A stretch of 64,000 nt of DNA from Solen grandis. Lineage: Eukaryota; Mollusca; Bivalvia; Adapedonta; Solenidae. Positions 1 through 12,263 of this stretch are shown piece by piece; position 1 is the first letter of the stretch, and the number at the start of each line of letters is the position of its first letter. The position numbers were made by a program, and so were the translations under genes. The notes beneath the pieces were generated by a model that did not search any database, had not been told where the DNA came from, and worked only from the letters and a program-made list of their open reading frames with translations. The stretch lies in contig CM037778.1 in assembly GCA_021229015.1 (NCBI GenBank), positions 81,883,842 to 81,947,841 of the forward strand, given 5' to 3'.

Positions 1-159
1 TTTTATTTTTCAACTGCTGCGGGTGTCCCAGTTCTGGCAGCTACTGTGTCTAACACCCACTCTCCCGCATCTCTGTCCAAAGGATCATTGTTTGCCAAAT
101 TGCATATTTTCAGATCAGCCTTGACACATTCAGACTAAGTTTTCTGGGTCTCCCACTGA

Positions 160-958
160 ATATAATGCAGATTGTGGCCACTTATTCACTTAGAAATTTT
201 GGTTAAAGTTTTGCATGCAATAAAAAATTTTGGGTTCTGTTTTGCACCCAAGCTACTATACAGCTTAATCTCAGAATTGCTTATGGTATTGACTTGAACG
301 TTTAGGAGTGTGTTCAGGGTATCAAAAGCCAAGGGAGGATAACTGTTGACTGAATTTAATACAAATTATGGCCCTTTTTTAACTTGATCTTTTGGTTAAA
401 GTTTTGCATGCACAGTGTATTAGTAACAGGCATGGAATTGATTTTAGACTTCATAAATTTATTCAGGGGGATCAGATTATCAAGGTATATCAGTTTTTAC
501 TATTTTTATATACAGAGTATGTGAAGGGCAAGAAATTTAAATAGATTTCATTTGATTTACCAACAAGCATTTCGAATGTCGAGCGCGTCCTCTAAACTCT
601 GTTTATTTAGAATCTCGGTTAAGGTTTTCACAACACCTAATTTTTTCATTTAACCCTTCAAGATAAATTTTTGAAACTTGCATACCTGTTTATTATCATC
701 ACCTCTACTTGTACATGGCAAGAGTACATAACTCTGTCTTGGATTTTGAACTAATTATGCCCCTTTTTTGACTTGATTTTTTTTTGTACTTACTCAATTT
801 TTTCACTGAACTCTTTTGAGATATTGCTTTAAAACTTGAAGCACATGTTTATTGTTCTTGTGTAAAATATTGATAATACATAGATTAACTGCAATATTTA
901 TTTTTATTGATAAGCATTTGAATAGTCGAACATACTGTCTTACAAACAGCTCTTGTTT
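160..958 (-). repeat. Dispersed repeat, AACAAGAGCTGTC family, reverse copy
   Basis: This segment reads as the reverse complement of the better preserved copy at 15802-17058. Shared landmarks are the TTTTGCATGCA block (near 200-220 and 393-415), GGCATGGAATTGATTTTAGA near 431 and the terminal ACAGCTCTTGTTT near 945-958. It holds no coding signal. The family is non-coding, its mode of spread is not visible, and the outer limits are approximate. Confidence 0.65.
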
Positions 959-2890
959 CCCTAGGGTGTGATTTGCAGAAGCAACACTATAATTGTCTCA
1001 TGTAGAAGTCAGTAGAATCCAGTAGAATGTTTGTGTGTGCTATACCTTTTACAATTCGGATACAAAAGTTCACCCCAAAGTAAATTTTGCTCAAAACTAT
1101 CAGTAAGCCAGACATGCTTAATAATGGCAGAGGTGTATGGCTCCCAATACTTGAGTGTGTGGTTGAATCACATGATTCTGACGAATAATTAAAAACCTCC
1201 TTTATTCCTATTACCCCTAATTTAATAGCCCCCTTCTTTTAGACATTATGTTCACTAAAAATATAATTCGGGCTTGTATTTGTTTTATTTTTTGGGCTTT
1301 ATCTAGGTTAATTTAGGTTTTATTTTGATACTGTACAAATAAAGCACCTCAGAATGAACAAGGTTCACAATTTTTTCATTTTTTCCTGGTATCCCCCGCA
1401 CCTTCTAGCACAATTATAAATCCACATGAATAGTTGGATTTAAACCCACAGGTCAGGTAGAATATTGCTGGTATCGGGTACAAAATTTTTACCCTTTACC
1501 CGATGACAGCATTTGCTATTATAATTCCTGATGTACATTTTTTCTTTATAACATGATATTCTTTAACATAATTTATGTTAAAGAAATCATGTTATAAACT
1601 TTTTTTGTAATAAATACCAATCAGTCTTTTTTTCATGCAATGACAGTTTGCAGGGGGTACCGGGTTTTCCCTGGGGAAATAGAATGAGGGTACCGGGGAA
1701 AAAAAATTTCACTCCTTTCAGCTTAATGATAGAGGGCTTTGCACATTCTTTTCCATTTATTCATTTAGCAATATTTGGCATGGTGAGGTTTTTGTAAGTA
1801 ATATATAAGAAGACAGTTGCAAGGTGAACTGAGAGAGCCCCGAACTGGGCTTGGGTTTTCCATAATATAACGAACGGACTAAAACCCTGTAGTACCTGCA
1901 GGCAATAGAAAATTGCCCGGTTCCTCATGTACAAAATTTACCCTTCCGATTCTCCCTTTTTCAATTACAATACCTCTAATAACCAATAAAATCTTAATGA
2001 ATCCTATGAAAAAATTTCTTTTGAAAAGCTAAAATCAAGTATTCTAATTTTAGTTTTTTAAATTTGGGGGTAAAGTTTTTTTTTAATGCAATGACTACAT
2101 CTGCAAGAGTTAAGGGGTCCCGGTAAAAAAAGGGAAATTATTACACCCTATAAACTTCGCTATATAACAAATTTTACTTGCACCCATTTATATCCTAGCC
2201 ATTGTTTTCAGACAGCGGGGGTATGAATTTATCAATATCAGTGATCGGGACACCCAAATTTGTGATGGTTCATTTAGACTTTGTTTATAATGAGGTCCTT
2301 TTTTTTTTTTTTTTTTTTTTTTACTCTTTTTTTTACATTTTTTTTTAATCAGGACAAAAAATCACTTCCAACTAAAAAAATGGAAAACATTTAATTTATT
2401 AAAAGGTGTAAATTATTTTTGTGCAAATTGAAGCTTACTTAGGTGAAAAATTTTAAACGGTGCAGTGTATCCCAGAGGTTTTGGGACACAGTTATCTCCC
2501 TTGATTGATCCCGAAAAAAGGGTGAGAACTCAAAACGTAAAAGGGGAAAAAAAAAAACGGTACGCTTTCCCTTTTAATTTAGTCAAAAGTTTATTTTTTC
2601 TGAAGTTTATCAATAAAGAACAACAAGAATTTTTTTTTTTCTCCCTTTTACTATTTATTTGCAAGCAATTTTTAAATAGTGTAAACATATTTGTGAGGGG
2701 TAAGCTAGAGTAGTGACAACGTTACGCCCAATTATTAACCCAAAAATGTTCACATCTTATGAATTTGGGATTGTAAAGTTTTTTTCCGAACAATAAAATT
2801 AAAAATTTAACTAAATTTTGCAATTAAAGGGAAAAACTTTTCACTTAAAATTTGCTACCCATTTACAATATAATACTGAAGTGAATCCGG
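959..2890. other. AT-rich intergenic DNA without genes
   Basis: I see no credible reading frame here. There is a near-perfect hairpin at 1545-1598 with arms of about 26 bases around TTTATAACATGAT, and a long T-tract near 2300-2330. From about 2050 onward, runs of A, T, G and C become unusually long and frequent, which looks like consensus error as well as natural AT-richness. Confidence 0.6.
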
Positions 2891-4024
2891 GGGTAAACTC
2901 GGCCTAATTACCAACTCGGCCCCCCAAGTGGGCCCTACAACCAGATGGGGCCTGGTCAACTCGGCCTAATTTGATTAATTATGATTGTACCTGTTTATTG
3001 ATTTTATAAAATTAATAACCTAAGTTTTTTACTAAATATTATTTTTTTTTCGAGCGCAAATTAAATGGATAACTCAAACACACACAACATATTCAACACA
3101 TACCACACGTCTGCGGGGATATAAAACAAATCAAAGAAAAAAAAATTTTCATTTTTATTTTAAAATCTGTGAGATAACTTTGAATAAACAATTAACATAC
3201 ACATAATAATAAAAAATTTATTAATTACGAAACAAATATCAATTTAAACATACAAATATATACAAAACGCCAAATGAAAAAATAACATCGAACAAAAATA
3301 CGTACAAGAACAAAAAAAACTTTTTAACTACAAAAAAAGAAATCAATATATTTTCACAAGACAAAACAATAATTATACATTTTTTACAAAAATGTTGTTT
3401 TTGTTGTTTCCGTCTTAAAATGTCTCACTTGAAAATTGGATTCCCGCTCTTCGACAATATTTCGCTTACCGTCTAAACCTTAACGCGGAAAATTCCCCCA
3501 TTTTAAATAGTCCACAATACATACTTAATCACAATAAACACAGCAAAATACGGGCTGAAATGCAGTACGATACGAATTTAGCAAAATATATATAAGGGTG
3601 GTCAATTCACATACATATTGTTTATCACATAAAGACCCAATTTTTTAATAAAAAAATTTTTACCCCTTTTTAATTAGCATTGATTGAGTTAATGAAACGA
3701 GAAATCCGCTTATTTTTATTTGAAAGTTTTGTTGAACTTACTTTAAGATACAAAAAAAATCAAACACTTTGAAGTATATTTTTAAAGGGTACCATTTTAA
3801 TCATCGAAAGTGGAAATTTAAATTTTTTTTCTTTTTAAGTTTTTAAAATATTCAATAATAACTGTGTTAACTTTTTTCTTTTTTTAACACCTTTATTTTC
3901 GTGAGAAAATTTAAAAGGGTGTTTTTCAAGTAGGTGTTACCGGGAAAACCTTGTATCTTACATAGGGCCGACTTGGGCCCGGCCGCTTGGACCCGGGGCC
4001 AGTTGGTTTTAGGCCGAGTTACCC
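2891..4024. mobile_element. Non-autonomous element with CTCGGCCTAA inverted ends
   Basis: The left end reads GGGTAAACTCGGCCTAA and the right end is the inverted TTAGGCCGAGTTACCC. The similarity continues inward for roughly 70 bases with GGCC-rich steps. The interior is about 1 kb of AT-rich DNA with no transposase frame. A clear target-site duplication is not visible, so the superfamily is undetermined. The two short overlapping frames in the right end are by-products of the GC-rich terminus. Confidence 0.55.
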
Positions 4025-5278
4025 GACACCTACTAAGTACGATGCTAGGGAAAGAAAAGCCGTTTTCAAACATTTTCCCAAAAGCCACATATTATCACCC
4101 CTCACACAATTTTTTTATCCCAAAAAATCATGCAAATCGTTTCTCTCTTTCAAGCATTCAAATGATTTCCAAATTCTATCAAATAATTCCCGGAGCCAAA
4201 CTCACAGCTCAAAATTAACTTTCATTGAAACTCCCTCCCCCTCCCTCCCCCCCCCTCCCCCCCACCCCACCGCTATTGGACTAACTTAAATTTATTTGGG
4301 GGAAAATTTTTTTCTTTTTTGTTTACTGTTCCCCGGATTTGTAAAATCATAATTTTTTTAGAAAATCACTTCCCCCATGATTTTTAACCCGGCACAGGCA
4401 AGTGGGATCCATTAAGAAAACCCCTATTTTTTGTACCAGTAAAACCCTGAATTTAAAGTTTAGACTATTATTGTATAATAAAAATGTTTGTATTAAATTT
4501 ATAAAGTAAAAAATTAAAAACAAAGAAAGGGCTGTAAAAAATTTTTTTCTATGCATGCAGGGAAAGGAAAAAAAAAAATTAAAATTTTGGGTTTATTTTT
4601 GTTGTTAAAGCCCAATTAGGGAATATTTGCAATGTCAGTGTTTGACTTAATTTTACATTATAAAATTCCAATGATTCTTCAAGAAAAAAAAAACAATTTT
4701 TGCAAAAAATGGATAAGTATAACGCTCATAAAAATGATTATTGTGATCCCTTATTTTTATTCCTATGATTTTACTTGACTATTTTTTTCCCAATTCATAA
4801 TATTTCTTGAAAATTCTCGGGTCAAAGTAAAGTCATAATTTTATAACAACCCTGCCTAAACAGATGTCAATTCCTGCTCCCCCTTTTGTCCTAAAGGAGT
4901 AATTTTATTGGATTATTTCTTTAAACGGTTGCTTTCCAAATTTAATGCCAGGCTATGATTTTTAGAGGATTTGGGGGTCGCCTTCTAACAAGTTTTTTTT
5001 CTATTTATTACACTCGGTTTCTTTCCCAAAAAATGACCGCATAACCACCATATTTACCATTGATTTTTGTTAGAATGATGGTCGGAAAAAAAAATTTTAA
5101 CTGACGGTGTGTTCATTACTCAAACCAGTGGGAGCACTATAAAAAGAAATTATTGGGGATCAAATTTTTTTTTTTCCCAGGGGACACACACTTACCAAAA
5201 GGTAAAAAAGCAATGTTTAATTTGTAAAGAAGTTTTATATAAAATAAAATGTTTTTTTTTTGGCACATTCGAAGAGTG
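4025..5278. other. AT-rich DNA before the assembly gap, low-quality look
   Basis: No gene is supported. There is a pyrimidine tract of C and T at about 4231-4271, and many homopolymer runs of 5-10 bases of all four nucleotides. Short frames on both strands have no recognisable product. Confidence 0.5.
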
Positions 5279-5378
5279 NNNNNNNNNNNNNNNNNNNNNN
5301 NNNNNNNNNNNNNNNNNNNNNNNNNNNNNNNNNNNNNNNNNNNNNNNNNNNNNNNNNNNNNNNNNNNNNNNNNNNNNN
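5279..5378. other. Assembly gap, 100 N
   Basis: Exactly 100 N, a conventional placeholder for a gap of unknown size. Reading frames running across it are artefacts. Confidence 0.99.
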
Positions 5379-5546
5379 AAAAAAAAATAAAATTTTCTAA
5401 CGTAAGGATTAAGTTCATATAGTAAAAAAACTGGTAGAAATTTCATAATTGTGCCTTTTTTCTATCATAGCGATATGCCGTTCACAAAAACCGGCGGAAA
5501 AATAATAAAAAAAAAAAAAAAAAAATAAAACAGAAGAAGAACAATA

Positions 5547-5646
5547 GGTTTTCGCCCAGCGATGCGAAAACCTAAAAATAAAAAAAAAATAAAAAAAGAA
5601 ACAGAAGAAGAACAATAGGTTTTCGCACTGCGATGCGAAAACCTAA
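5547..5646. repeat. Two GGTTTTCGC/GCGAAAACC hairpins
   Basis: AGGTTTTCGC and GCGAAAACCT form a 10-bp stem with a 7-9 base loop, twice in this interval. Each is preceded by CAGAAGAAGAACAAT. A third copy closes the composite repeat at about 8217-8244. The recurrence at element edges suggests a terminal structure rather than chance. Confidence 0.65.
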
Positions 5647-5659
5647 TAAAAATAACTAG

Positions 5660-6052
5660 AATCGCTATCGCGATATCATCGGTTTTCGCAAAAGCAATTT
5701 ACCTCAGTTAACGAGTCGCATGATTCGAAAAACATATTTCTTCGTTCAATGGCTTGTTGAATACTGTTAACAGCGATCTTTTAAACATTTTTGTCGCAAT
5801 GTTTAAACAGACTTTTTACCCAAAAGAATATTTTTGAGTATTACCTGTCAGCTATGTAGTCGTGATATCAATGGTTTTCACGAAAGCAATTCCATTCTGT
5901 TCACGAGTTGCATGATTCGAAGAACATTTCTTCGTTCAATGGCTTGATGATACTGTTAAATGTGATCTTTCAAACATTTCTGTCGCAATGTTTAAGCAGA
6001 CTTTTTGCCCAAAAGAATATTGTTGAGTATTACCTGTCTGTTATGTAGTCGC
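5660..6052. repeat. 192-bp tandem duplication
   Basis: Two adjacent units share CATGATTCGA (5719 and 5911), TTCGTTCAATGGCTTG, GTCGCAATGTTTAA and GAGTATTACCTGTC in the same order. They differ by scattered substitutions and small indels, so the duplication is not recent. Confidence 0.75.
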
Positions 6053-6289
6053 AAACTTGAAAACCTTTTTTACGGACTTCGGGTACTGCAATGTTATATG
6101 TGTGTGTTGCTTTATGATGGCAACATACGACAATTGTACTCGATAAACAAGAATTGCAAACGACAAACAACAGTTTAAAATAACACGCGACAATGTATTA
6201 TGCAACTCAACACTATTACAGACTAATGTTACATTGAATTACTATCATTTTCATGAAATATCGCTTTGATTTTTAGTGTTGTTTCAAAT

Positions 6290-8050
6290 TGATGTCACCA
6301 AGAAACAGAATGCAAAAAAATTGCATAAAATCAGACTTCAATTATTTTAGTTATAATGAGTGATTTCAAGCCAAGCCCCCCTAGCGGCAAAACGAGAAAC
6401 AAAATTGAGTAAATATTTTCTATTCTACTAGCAATGCAGCAAATGGTTCAATCAAGTATACAAGTCGCACTAGTCAAACATTCTATTCCTTATATATCAA
6501 AATTTGAAGTATAAAACCTGATTTACAATTGTTCTAAAGAGGATCAAAATTTGGGCTGCCGTAAAATGACGAAATCAAGTTCATTCTTCAAAAACTAAAC
6601 ATCACTGGAAAGGGCTCTTCAAGAACTAAAACTTTTGTTCATACACTTTCAATAAAATATTTTTTGTTTTTGAGCGATTTTGAGCCGAATAAAAACACAG
6701 TAATCGTAATATGACCTTGACCTTTGCAATTTCATTTTAACTTCTTAATTGTGGGGTCATTTCAAACATAACAATACATAACTTGTGAAAATATCATGAA
6801 GAATGGACTAAAAATAAAGTCAGGAGCGACAAAAACCATGTTTTTGAAATTTTGATTATTCCTAAAATTTAGTGAAGTTTGACCGTTTCTAGAGGACAAA
6901 CCATGCATTTATTAAGTTCACCACCCCATATATTTTGTGCGTATATGTCTTGTAAATAATTTGCAGCAAACAGAATTCTTCTATCTGATCTCTAACAAAA
7001 ACAGTTTTTTGCGAGGTTCGAACTTTCAACCTTCCTTAAGAAGCTCAAAAAGTTTTAGCCACTCATACTTGGAAACTATCATATTTTATTAGGCTATCAA
7101 CAAGGAACACAATGCAACAAACCGCATTTGGATCAGACTTCAACTTTTTGAGTTATAAGTAGAAGAGTGTTTTTAAGCTAAGCGCCCCCTAGCGGCAAAT
7201 GAGAAACAAAATTGATTAAAATTTTACCATTAGGTACCTAGCAATGCAGCAAATAGTTCAATCAAGTACGCAAGTCGCACTAGTCGAACATTCTATTTCT
7301 TATACATCACAATTTGAAGCATAAAAACTGATTTACAATTATTCCAAAAAAAGGATCAAACTTTGGATTGCCGTAAAATGACCAAATCAAGTCGATCTTC
7401 AAAAACTAAACATCACTGGAAAGAGCTCTTGAATAACTAAAACTTTTGTTCATATACTCTCAAAGAAATATTTTTAGTTTTGGAGCTATTTGGGGCCGAA
7501 TAAAACACAATAATCGTAATATGACCTTGACCTTTTCATTTTTTTTTAAAACTTTTTTAATTGTGATCCCCTTTCAGACATAACAATACATAACTTGTGA
7601 AAATATCATGAAAAATTAACAAAAAATAAAGTCAGAAGCGATAAAAAACATGTTTTTGAACCTTTAACTTTTCCTAAAATTTAGTGAAGTTTGACCGTTT
7701 CCAGAGGACAAACCATGCATTTCTTAAATTTGCACCCATATAGTTTGTGCGTATATGTCTTGCAAATCATTTGCAGTAAACAGAACTCTTCTTTTTGATG
7801 TCTAACAAAAATGGATAGGTTTTTCGTAGACCTACCCTCATTTGCACAGTTTTTTGCGAGGTTCGAACTTTCAACCTTCTGTAGCTCAAATACTTTCAGC
7901 GACACGTACCCTCGAAACCTATCATATTTTATTTGGCTATCAACAAGGAACAGAATGCAAAAAAAACGCATTTGAATCTGACCTCAAATAAGTGAGTTAT
8001 TAGCCATTAATAAATTTCATTGCAAAACGCCCCTGGCGGGGAAAAGTAAG
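6290..8050. repeat. Tandem units of about 810-845 bp, 2+ copies
   Basis: The block GCAATGCAGCAAAT recurs at 6431 and 7241. GGCTATCAACAAGGAAC recurs near 7092 and 7935. CCCCTAGCGGCAAA marks the same place in the first two units, and a third unit is truncated. Copies have diverged by many substitutions. Short frames inside differ between copies, which argues against coding function. Confidence 0.75.
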
Positions 8051-8244
8051 ACAGAAATGAAATTTTCTCAATGTTAGGATCATTTTCAAATACATGGTAA
8101 ATAATGATTAAAATTTCATACATGTGACTTTTTTCTATCATGGTGATATGCCGTTCACAAAAAAAGGTTAGAAAAATAATAAAAAAAATAAAAAATAAAA
8201 CAGAAGAAGAACAATAGGTTTTCGCAAGCGATGCGAAAACCTAA

Positions 8245-8745
8245 ATACAGGCACCCATGCAAATTGTCAGGAGTGGCTACCCAATGGAAAGGATAGCAAT
8301 TGACATACTTGGAGAGTTACCTGTTACAGAAAAGGGTAATAGGTATATAGTAGTAATTGCTGACTACTTCACGAAATGGACAGAATGTTTTCCTATGAGA
8401 GATATGGAAGCTGCAACCATTGCTAAACTTCTGGTAGAGGAAGTTATTGCTAGGTTTGGTATTCCATCAATAATTCACTCTGATCAAGGGAGACAGTTTG
8501 AGAGCAAATTATTTCATGAAATGTGCCGTCTTTTAAATATTGAAAAGACAAGAACCATGCCTTATCATCCCCAATCAGATGGAATGGTTGAATGCTTTAA
8601 CCGCACGTTGACTTCCATGCTGAGCGCTTATGTAAATGAACATCACATTAATTGGGATGAGCAGATTCCGTATGTTCTGATGGCTTACAGAAGCTCAGAA
8701 CACGAGACAACCAGGATGACGCCAAACATGCATGCTTGGACGTGA
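8245..8745 (+). pseudogene. Retrotransposon integrase core (truncated pol)
   Basis: Integrase joins retroelement cDNA to host DNA. The frame shows a DDE catalytic core. Counting from the ATG at 8257, the residues are D16 (in IDILGELP), D76 (in HSDQGRQF) and E112 (in QSDGMVECFNRT), with exactly 35 residues between the second D and the E, as usual for Ty3/gypsy integrases. The N-terminal zinc-binding domain lies upstream of the truncation. The frame is open back to 8245 with no natural start, since it was part of a polyprotein. A TGA at 8743-8745 ends it; a short stretch around it matches expectation in another frame, which indicates two nearby small indels. Confidence 0.9.
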
Positions 8746-8748
8746 AGT

Positions 8749-9636
8749 ATGCACCCGCTTGATCTAATATATGAGATGCCAGTGAGAGCAAAGTCCATTC
8801 TTGATCATGACTGGGTCTGGGAATTACGTGAGAGGATGGAAAACGAACATGCCATGGTTAGGGAGAATACACAAACTGCAATGCAAAGGCAGAAAAGCAT
8901 GCGTGACCGAAGGATGCATTACGAGACCTTTGAGGTTGGAGATAAGGTCTATGTATTCTTCCCGGTCAAGAAAGTTGGTACTTCTCCAAAATTGACGTCG
9001 TTTTGGAGGGGCCCCTATACAATACTCAAGAAGAAGTCTGAGGTTTTGTATGAAATTGATTGCGGTAAAAACGAAACAGGTCAGGACAGGATAAGACATT
9101 GTCGGGGACAGATATTGGTAGGTGAAGACACAGAGAGTGTAATGAATAAAGATAAAAAATCAGAGAGAACAGATATAAGCTCATGTAAAGAAGATACTGG
9201 AGTAGAAGAATGTAAGATTGGAGAGAAAGTTGGTGTGAGCGAGGCTGAAGAGGTTGATGATGTGTGCATATTCGAAGAGAAGGAAGATGTTTCTCAATAT
9301 GGCCGAAGGCGTAAGCCACCTGTGTGGGCTAAGGAATATGTCTTTTCTGCTTCCAGGTCTGTCATGGATAGGGACAAAGCAAAATCAAAGACACAACCGA
9401 AGAATCTGTTGTGTGGTTTGTGCAAGAAACTGATCCCCGTAACTGAAAAGTTTGAGGAGCACCTGATAGAATGTGCCAAGAAGTATGGGCGTGATAATGT
9501 GTCATGTGATATCTGTGGTAAGGTGTTTAAAAAGGATGCTTATCTTCAGAAGCATATGAAGAAATTTCATGTTGAAATGGTTTCCCTGGTAAGTCTCGGG
9601 CAGACACTGAAAGCATCGGAGAGACCCAGATGTTGA
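8749..9636 (+). pseudogene. Integrase C-terminal region with GPY/F module and C2H2 finger tail
   Basis: This continues the same polyprotein frame after the internal stop. The segment FWRGPYTIL is the GPY/F module of Ty3/gypsy integrases, which takes part in DNA binding or target choice. It is followed by about 100 charged residues rich in E, D and K, then a Cys/His pair-rich stretch and a canonical C2H2 finger at residues 253-274 (9505-9570), with spacing C-x2-C-x12-H-x4-H. A C-terminal zinc finger on pol is not part of the standard gypsy layout. The frame ends at 9636, and the reading continues in another frame. Confidence 0.8.
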
Positions 9637-9877
9637 ACTAGTGTGTGAAGCAGCGGACGAAGTGGGCAAATCACCGGACAGGCAGAAAGAGACTCATTCA
9701 GCCCTAGTGGACAAAAGTGGGATAGCTACTTCAAAAGAAAAGATGAACAGGGATGGGACAAGTGATGTCTGTAAGGGAAAGGTGCACGAGTCTGATGCAG
9801 ATTTTGGACCAATGAAGCGGAAGGCCACAACTCCGTTGCTGCCAGGTGTATGCAGGAAGATTGGTGTTAGTGAATGA
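9611..9877 (+). pseudogene. Frameshifted end of the retrotransposon polyprotein
   Basis: This frame opens after a stop at 9608-9610 and runs 88 codons without an obvious start. It overlaps the end of the previous frame by 26 bases, so a single-base indel in that overlap would join them. The product is hydrophilic and charged, with no motif I recognise. It could be a pol extension or the remains of a short extra ORF; I favour the former because of the overlap. Confidence 0.5.
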
Positions 9878-10358
9878 AGAACGGGTGGACTAACTGTAGT
9901 CGAGAGGTTCGTGGCCAGAGGGTGAAGATGTCGTGTATGAAAATATCACCACAGTCTTGTCGGAGACGGCACCGGGTAGTACCGTCGTAAACTTGGGTCA
10001 ATACATGCGGGCTAAGGAGATAGACCCTTCAGCATGAAGTTGGAGATATGTGATGATGGGAAAATCAAACTTGATTTTGACATTATTCACTGAATCATTT
10101 TTAAGCATTTTGATTAATCAGCATATTGGTTGAGACCAAAGGGATTGGTCGCCATGTTTATGAGTCACTTTTTGAAGTTATATTTTTGTTAAGTATATGA
10201 CAATAATGTAAGGAAAATTCTTTTGTATCCAGTGGGGTTGGATTCAGGTTATGTCATTGAAGGGGTAGGAAACCCATAGGTATTAATAAATGTTTGTTCT
10301 TATATACTTTGTTTTAAATATATTCATGCGGGACGCATGAACCCGAAGGGGAGGGTAA

Positions 10359-11090
10359 TGTAGTATTTGCACTGTATCAGACTTTAACGATTTGGTGTAG
10401 TTTGATTTTCAACAGTATTAATTCGAATATTGGTAATTTGATCTTGTGTACGGTATGGTGTTTTGATAAGGCGTAAACCATTTCAGATTCCGACATTTTT
10501 TTCCTAAAGGTAAAGTTTCTTTTTCTTAATATAGTTTGTAAATATTCAAATGTTTAAATAAGATACATTCAAGATTAGTTATTGTATTAAAAGAGCTACT
10601 ATACTGCCGTAAACAATACTTACCTGTAATAAAGCCATATAACTAATTTGACATTTTATTAAGTTAACCTAAATTACCTGTCCCTGATATTGGTTGCCTC
10701 TTATGTCACGTGACTTTTAGTATAAAAGCAGCCTCGCAGCCTAAATTCAGTCAGTCTGTTCGCGGCTTTTGCTCTGAACACATCAAGTTCTACATAGGTA
10801 AGCTTATTTCTGCTCAATGAGTAATTTCAATTTTGAAGTATACTTATTCTGATTAACAGTATTATGATTTCACAGCATTGCGTTGTGTTTGGAAAAGCAG
10901 TAGAAATAGTTTATACTTACTGTCCACTGAGTAACTGCACAGCATTGTGTTGTGCATGGGAAAAGTGATAGTATAGTTGGGCTTTGTCTGTGAGTTCTAG
11001 TTTCAGACTACAATAGTTTCTCTCTAAGTTATTGAAGCAGCATATAGCATCATCTAGCGTTTAACGCTGACCTAGCCTGGGATCGTTACA
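10359..11090 (+). repeat. 3' LTR of the gypsy element
   Basis: It begins TGTAGTATTTG immediately after a polypurine tract and ends ATCGTTACA, giving the TG...CA termini with TGTA/TACA inversion. At 732 bp the length is ordinary. Internally it has a promoter-like block. The second LTR is absent, so neither the ends nor a target duplication can be confirmed by comparison. Confidence 0.75.
10705..10728 (+). promoter_or_regulatory. LTR promoter: E-box palindrome and TATA box
   Basis: The palindrome GTCACGTGAC (10705-10714) contains a CACGTG E-box. TATAAAAG follows at 10721-10728, with a GC-richer region downstream. The spacing suits a Pol II core promoter that would start transcription near 10750. 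Activity is inferred only. Confidence 0.6.
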
Positions 11091-12215
11091 GCAGTATTAA
11101 ATGCCATAAAACTACTTTTAAACCATCTATAACTGTTAAATTATATATACACATTAATTTTAAGATAATGGACATGCGAATAAACTTAGGTTATTAATTT
11201 GAGATTATACATATATGAGCAATGGAAATGATTACGGAGCAATGGAAATTCTATTTTCAGAAAAAGCATTATTAAATGCCATAAATCTATTTTAAACCAC
11301 TGTTACTGTCTTCTTATATGAAACATTAATTTAAGACAACAGATACAAATAAACTTGGTGGAGTTATTAAATTGGGACTATACAGTGTGTCTATATATAT
11401 TTTATATAATATATATATTATATTATATATATATTTCATATAGGCTTCGGCGCAATGGAAGTCCTATTGTGCCTCGATAAAACACGCCAAGGAAGTTTGC
11501 TAGACGCAAATGAGTTGAAATTTGTTATATTATTCTTGCATGGATTAAATAAGAATTACAATACTAATGCTCTGGCATACGCTTTTTTAATATGTTCAAT
11601 CTAAATAAAGCAGACACACGTACGATGTATTACCAGCTAGCTACTCTCTCCAGGCCAGGTATAAATCAACGGACAGTGTATCCAAGATAAACAGGCATCA
11701 TATCACAAAATGATAATAATCAATAATAAAGTTTTACATTTAATGAATATTATTAAATTTGTGTATCTATTATCATCAAGATTTTTCATATACTGCGCAA
11801 TTAAATAACAGCGAAATGGAAATTCCATTGTACCTTAAAAATACCATGCAGATGAAGTTATATGTTCATATGCAAACTCGTACAATGCAAGTATGAAGAC
11901 ATGTTATTTATATGTATTAGATACTCCAAATTAAAAACTGTTCAATTTCATTTAAATTGTCTGTACCTACTATCACAGCGGATCCATTTTAAGGTGATAC
12001 CGGTATACCCATACAGCATTGACTGGCGCGTGTATGCCACACTTCCAGTAAATTAATAAAACACGCGCATGCTGACGCAATAGAAGTATAAAGAAGGAAA
12101 TTTAAGATTAAGTTTAGGCTTCTGTCACCATCATTAGCATGTAATAATTTTGTATTATCGAAAAAAAAAATAAATGATTGATATATTTATAATCAGTACA
12201 ATATGACTGTTAATT

Positions 12216-12218
<3 letters not shown>
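11091..12218. other. AT-rich DNA with a diverged ~175-bp duplication
   Basis: Two units beginning near 11099 and 11274 share AAATGCCATAAA, TTTAAACCA and AATAAACTT. A (TA)-rich stretch lies at 11390-11430. The motif CAATGGAA followed by a near-inverse TCCATTGT recurs near 11452 and 11815. No gene is seen. Confidence 0.5.

Positions 12219-12259
<41 letters not shown>
12219..12259. repeat. (TG)n microsatellite
   Basis: About 20 uninterrupted TG dinucleotides. The open frame across it is a by-product of the repeat. Confidence 0.97.
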
Positions 12260-12260
<1 letters not shown>

Positions 12261-12263
12261 TAT

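Larger units (their letters stand above)
5379..8244. repeat. Composite dispersed repeat with internal duplications
   Basis: The two edges carry the same sequence: TTTTTTCTATCAT(A/G)G(C/T)GATATGCCG followed by an A-rich stretch, GAAGAAGAACAATAGG and a hairpin (near 5459-5573 and 8130-8244). Between them are a 192-bp tandem duplication and a set of 810-845-bp duplicated units. The retrotransposon begins exactly where the last hairpin ends. There is no convincing coding frame. It looks like a large non-autonomous element or a nested pile of copies. Confidence 0.6.
8245..11090 (+). mobile_element. 5'-truncated Ty3/gypsy LTR retrotransposon
   Basis: Order in the element: integrase core, integrase C-terminal GPY/F module, a long charged tail with zinc fingers, a non-coding spacer, a polypurine tract (GAAGGGGAGGG at 10345-10355) and one LTR. 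The 5' LTR, gag, protease and reverse transcriptase are missing. The left edge abuts a hairpin repeat, so the loss came from truncation or from insertion of the neighbouring repeat. Several breaks in the pol frame make it inactive. Assignment rests on integrase motifs and the PPT-LTR arrangement. Confidence 0.85.
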
